A stretch of DNA of 8,629 nucleotides from an uncultured Flavobacteriales bacterium (GTDB taxonomy: Bacteria > Bacteroidota > Bacteroidia > Palsa-965). The DNA is taken from assembly GCA_946478675.1 (NCBI GenBank), contig CAMLEF010000194.1, positions 1 through 8,629 of the forward strand, read 5' to 3'. This document shows, one piece after another, positions 5,920 through 8,629 of the stretch. Every line of letters begins with the position of its first letter. Within the stretch, counting starts at the first letter, position 1. The notes under the pieces are model-generated. The model ran no database searches, was not told the DNA's origin, and saw only the letters and a program-made list of their open reading frames with translations. The position numbers and the translations under genes were made by a program.

Positions 5920-5935
5920 GAATTAAAGTTAATTC
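5920..5935 (-). promoter_or_regulatory. Palindrome overlapping a possible -7 promoter element of the secreted-protein cluster
   Basis: GAATTAA (5920-5926) and TTAATTC (5929-5935) form a perfect 7-bp inverted repeat around AG, 16 bp upstream of the ATG at 5904. On the minus strand it contains TAACTTTA, one base from the TAnnTTTG -7 consensus, but no TTTG lies at the expected -33 distance. It could be a promoter with an operator, or just an AT-rich palindrome. Confidence 0.35.
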
Positions 5936-5955
5936 ATTTCCTCTTCCGGTACCCA

Positions 5956-5991
5956 GGGTCGGGTGTAACGCCCAACCCGCCGATTGCGGCG
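5956..5991 (-). terminator. GC-rich double hairpin after the methionine synthase gene
   Basis: Two overlapping fold-backs occupy most of the 94-bp gap. CGCCG (5978-5982) pairs with CGGCG (5987-5991) around a 4-nt loop, 7 bp beyond the stop codon. GGGTCGGGTG (5956-5965) pairs with CGCCCAACCC (5969-5978) with one mismatch and one wobble around TAA. Neither is followed by a T-run on the minus strand. They may slow or end transcription, or belong to a dispersed intergenic repeat. Confidence 0.4.
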
Positions 5992-5998
5992 TTCAGCA

Positions 5999-8629
5999 TT
6001 AATAGCCCAACGCCGGTCCCAGCCAGCGCTCGGCTTCCTCCACGCTCATACCTTTGCGGCGCGCGTAGTCTTCGACCTGTTCCTTGTTGATCTTGCCGAG
6101 GCCGAAATACTGCGACTGCGGATGCGCGAAATACAAACCGCTTACCGCTGCCGTCGGGTACATCGCAAGACTGTCCGTCAATTGCAGGCCGATCTGTTTT
6201 TCGGCGTCGAGCAAACGGAAGAGCGTCGTTTTCTCCGTGTGGTCCGGTTGCGCAGGATAACCCGGCGCGGGACGAATACCGTGGTAGCTTTCGCGGATGA
6301 GCTCTTCATTGGTGAAATGCTCGTCTTTCGCGTAGCCCCAGAATTCCTTGCGCACGCGTTCGTGCAGGTGCTCAGCGAATGCTTCCGCCAAACGATCGGC
6401 CAGCGCTTTCAGCATGATCGCGCTGTAATCGTCGTGGTCGGCTTCGAACGCTTTTACTTTTTCGTCCACGCCGAAGCCCGTGCATACCGCGAAACCGCCG
6501 ATGTAATCCGCAACACCTTTCGGCGCGAGGAAATCGGACAGCGCGATGTTCGGGTGATCGGCCGGCTTGCGCGTTTGCTGGCGCAGCGCCTGGAATTTCG
6601 CAACGACATTTTTGCGCGAATCGTCCGCATACACTTCCATCTCGTCGTCGTGCACCGTATTCGCCGGCCAGAGGCCAATGACCGCGCGCGCTTTGATCCA
6701 TTTTTCAGCGATGAGCTTTTTCAGCATTGCCTGCGCATCATTGAAGAGCTTCGTCGCTTCCGTGCCGCGCTCGGGATCTTTAAGGATCTTCGGATAGCTG
6801 CCTTTCAGTTCCCAGCTGTGGAAGAACGGCGTCCAGTCGATGTACGGCACCAGCGTTTCCAGCGGGTAATCGTCGAACACCTTCGTGCCGGACAATGCAG
6901 GCTTTGCCAAGTGCGCCGCATCCCAATCGATCTCGAATTTATTGTTGCGCGCATCGGCGAGCGAAATGAATTTGTTCGGATCGTTGCTGCGGTTGTTCAG
7001 CTCGCGCAAACGCACATACTCCGCTTTCACGTCTTCGATGAGCTGTCCGCGCAGTTCCTGCGAGATGAGCGCGCTCACCACCGGCACGCTGCGCGACGCG
7101 TCGTTCACGTGAATGACGGGCTTCGAATAATTCGGCGAGATCTTCACCGCGGTGTGTACTTTCGAAGTGGTCGCGCCGCCGATCAGCAGCGGAACTTCGA
7201 ATTGCTGGCGTTCCATTTCTTTCGCCACATGCACCATCTCGTCGAGCGAAGGCGTGATCAAACCGCTGAGACCGATCACGTCGACGTTTTCTTTCTTCGC
7301 CGTTTCGAGAATTTTTTCCGCCGGCACCATCACGCCGAGGTCGATGATCTCGTAATTGTTACAAGCGAGCACGACGCCGACGATGTTCTTGCCGATATCG
7401 TGCACGTCGCCTTTCACGGTTGCGAGCAATACTTTTCCTGCGGCTTTTCCGCTGCCGGCTACTTTCTCGGCTTCGAGATACGGCGTGAGATAAGCGACGG
7501 CTTTTTTCATCACGCGCGCGCTCTTCACCACCTGCGGCAAAAACATTTTCCCTTCACCGAAAAGGTCGCCGACGACGTTCATGCCGTCCATCAGCGGGCC
7601 TTCGATCACATACAGCGCTTTCGGGAATTGCTGTCGCGCTTCTTCGATATCCACTTCAATATAATCGACGATGCCTTTCACCAGCGCATGCGTGATGCGT
7701 TCCTGCAGCGGGGCTTTGCGCCACTCTTCGTCTTTCTCGTTCTTCTTGCCGGAAGCTTCGCCTTTTACTTTTTCCGCGTAAGCGATCAGCCGCTCCGTCG
7801 CGTCTTCGTTGCGGTCGAGCAGCACGTCTTCCACCAGCGTCAGCAGCTCTTTCGGAATATCGTCGTACACCTGCAGCTGGCCGGGATTCACGATGCCCAT
7901 GTCCATGCCGTGCTTCACGCCGTGATAGAGGAACGCCGAATGAATCGCTTCGCGCACGTGGTCATTGCCGCGGAACGAGAACGACACGTTGCTCACGCCG
8001 CCGCTGACTTTCGCAAGCGGAAGATTTTCCTTGATCCATTTCGTGGCCATGAAAAAGTCCATCGCGTTGCGGCGATGCTCTTCCATGCCGGTGGCCACGG
8101 GGAAAATATTCGGATCAAAGATGATGTCCTGCGGCGGGAAATGCACGTCGTTCACGAGAATATCGTAAGCGCGCTTACAAATGTCGATGCGGCGCTGGTA
8201 CGTGTCCGCCTGTCCCGATTCGTCGAACGCCATCACGATCACCGCTGCGCCGTATTTCTTGATGAGCGAAGCCTGTTTGCGGAACGCGTCCTCGCCTTCT
8301 TTCAGCGAAATGGAATTCACGATCGCTTTGCCCTGCACGCATTTCAATCCCGCTTCGATCACGTGGAATTTCGAAGAGTCGAGCATGATCGGCACGCGCG
8401 CGATGTCCGGTTCGGCAGCAATGAGATTGAGGAAACGCACCATCGCCGCTTCCGAATCGAGCATGCCTTCGTCCATGTTGATGTCGATCACCTGCGCGCC
8501 GCCTTCCACCTGGTCGCGGGCAATCGCAAGCGCTTCATCGTATTTACTGTCGGTGATGAGGCGCGCGAATTTTTTCGAACCGGTTACGTTCGTGCGCTCG
8601 CCTACGTTCATGAAGTTGCTGTCGGGACG
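5999..8629 (-). CDS. metH: Cobalamin-dependent methionine synthase, pterin to reactivation domains (5' end outside window)
   Basis: The enzyme transfers a methyl group from 5-methyltetrahydrofolate through cobalamin to homocysteine, giving methionine. The frame is open to the right edge; counting from the Met at 8611, 870 residues are present plus six upstream (RPDSNF). Domains in order: pterin-binding, about 1-260, opening [11 protein letters not shown]; helical cap, about 295-385; cobalamin-binding, about 390-525, with the DxHxxG motif D402-x-H404-xx-G407 that supplies the axial His, plus [13 protein letters not shown] and GGATTS; AdoMet-binding reactivation domain, about 550-870, with [12 protein letters not shown] (780-791) and YFGLGKI (835-841). 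The E. coli enzyme has Cys where Gln788 stands here. The homocysteine/zinc domain is not in the window. The residues just before NVGERTN match the start of split bacteroidetal enzymes, in which that domain is a separate gene; this is inference. Confidence 0.95.
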   Translation of the reverse strand, partial: RPDSNFMNVGERTNVTGSKKFARLITDSKYDEALAIARDQVEGGAQVIDINMDEGMLDSEAAMVRFLNLIAAEPDIARVPIMLDSSKFHVIEAGLKCVQGKAIVNSISLKEGEDAFRKQASLIKKYGAAVIVMAFDESGQADTYQRRIDICKRAYDILVNDVHFPPQDIIFDPNIFPVATGMEEHRRNAMDFFMATKWIKENLPLAKVSGGVSNVSFSFRGNDHVREAIHSAFLYHGVKHGMDMGIVNPGQLQVYDDIPKELLTLVEDVLLDRNEDATERLIAYAEKVKGEASGKKNEKDEEWRKAPLQERITHALVKGIVDYIEVDIEEARQQFPKALYVIEGPLMDGMNVVGDLFGEGKMFLPQVVKSARVMKKAVAYLTPYLEAEKVAGSGKAAGKVLLATVKGDVHDIGKNIVGVVLACNNYEIIDLGVMVPAEKILETAKKENVDVIGLSGLITPSLDEMVHVAKEMERQQFEVPLLIGGATTSKVHTAVKISPNYSKPVIHVNDASRSVPVVSALISQELRGQLIEDVKAEYVRLRELNNRSNDPNKFISLADARNNKFEIDWDAAHLAKPALSGTKVFDDYPLETLVPYIDWTPFFHSWELKGSYPKILKDPERGTEATKLFNDAQAMLKKLIAEKWIKARAVIGLWPANTVHDDEMEVYADDSRKNVVAKFQALRQQTRKPADHPNIALSDFLAPKGVADYIGGFAVCTGFGVDEKVKAFEADHDDYSAIMLKALADRLAEAFAEHLHERVRKEFWGYAKDEHFTNEELIRESYHGIRPAPGYPAQPDHTEKTTLFRLLDAEKQIGLQLTDSLAMYPTAAVSGLYFAHPQSQYFGLGKINKEQVEDYARRKGMSVEEAERWLGPALGY

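Noticed and set aside
1..8629. CRISPR array, tRNA, rRNA, prophage, toxin-antitoxin or defence genes
   Set aside because: I looked for repeated spacers, cloverleaf-like texts and family motifs on both strands and found none; every long frame is accounted for by the listed genes or their shadows.

Overview
The window comes from a member of the phylum Bacteroidota, most likely a Chitinophaga- or Sphingobacterium-like lineage with moderate G+C. Four things point there. Two secreted proteins carry type A type IX secretion (T9SS) C-terminal sorting domains. Two small lipoproteins have a lipobox followed by a KYEDGP start. Starts lack Shine-Dalgarno sequences, and one promoter matches the Bacteroidota TTTG/TAnnTTTG type. 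The vitamin B12-dependent methionine synthase opens at the pterin domain in the way typical of the split bacteroidetal enzymes. The lineage is inferred from these traits, not from a database search.

Layout, left to right. 1-313 (+) is the C-terminal end of an Lhr-type DEAD/DEAH helicase. 314-603 is a gap holding a perfect 13-bp inverted repeat (365-377 / 463-475) that overlaps a doubtful 50-residue lipoprotein-like ORF on the minus strand. 604-1779 (+) is a complete short-chain acyl-CoA dehydrogenase closed by a strong terminator. 1954-3249 (+) is a secreted PKD-domain protein with a T9SS sorting domain, its own promoter and its own terminator. Directly after that terminator lies a 190-bp non-coding element (3334-3523) with perfect 19-bp terminal inverted repeats, a TAA target duplication and a nested internal hairpin. 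I read it as a MITE, probably mobilised by an IS5-type transposase.

The right half is on the minus strand. Reading in the direction of transcription it holds: methionine synthase (pterin, cap, B12 and reactivation domains; its 5' end lies beyond the window), a GC-rich hairpin gap, a second T9SS-sorted secreted protein, a lipocalin-like lipoprotein, a Nudix hydrolase 2 bp downstream of it, and a second lipocalin-like lipoprotein paralogous to the first. The last four probably form one transcription unit, or two if the 124-bp gap before the last gene carries its own promoter.

Housekeeping metabolism (fatty-acid or branched-chain acyl-CoA oxidation, methionine synthesis, a DNA helicase) is mixed with cell-envelope and secreted proteins of unknown role. 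I see no defence system, CRISPR array, prophage, tRNA or rRNA. The least ordinary signals are the MITE-like foldback element, the Nudix gene sandwiched between two paralogous lipoproteins, and the small unexplained inverted repeats between genes.
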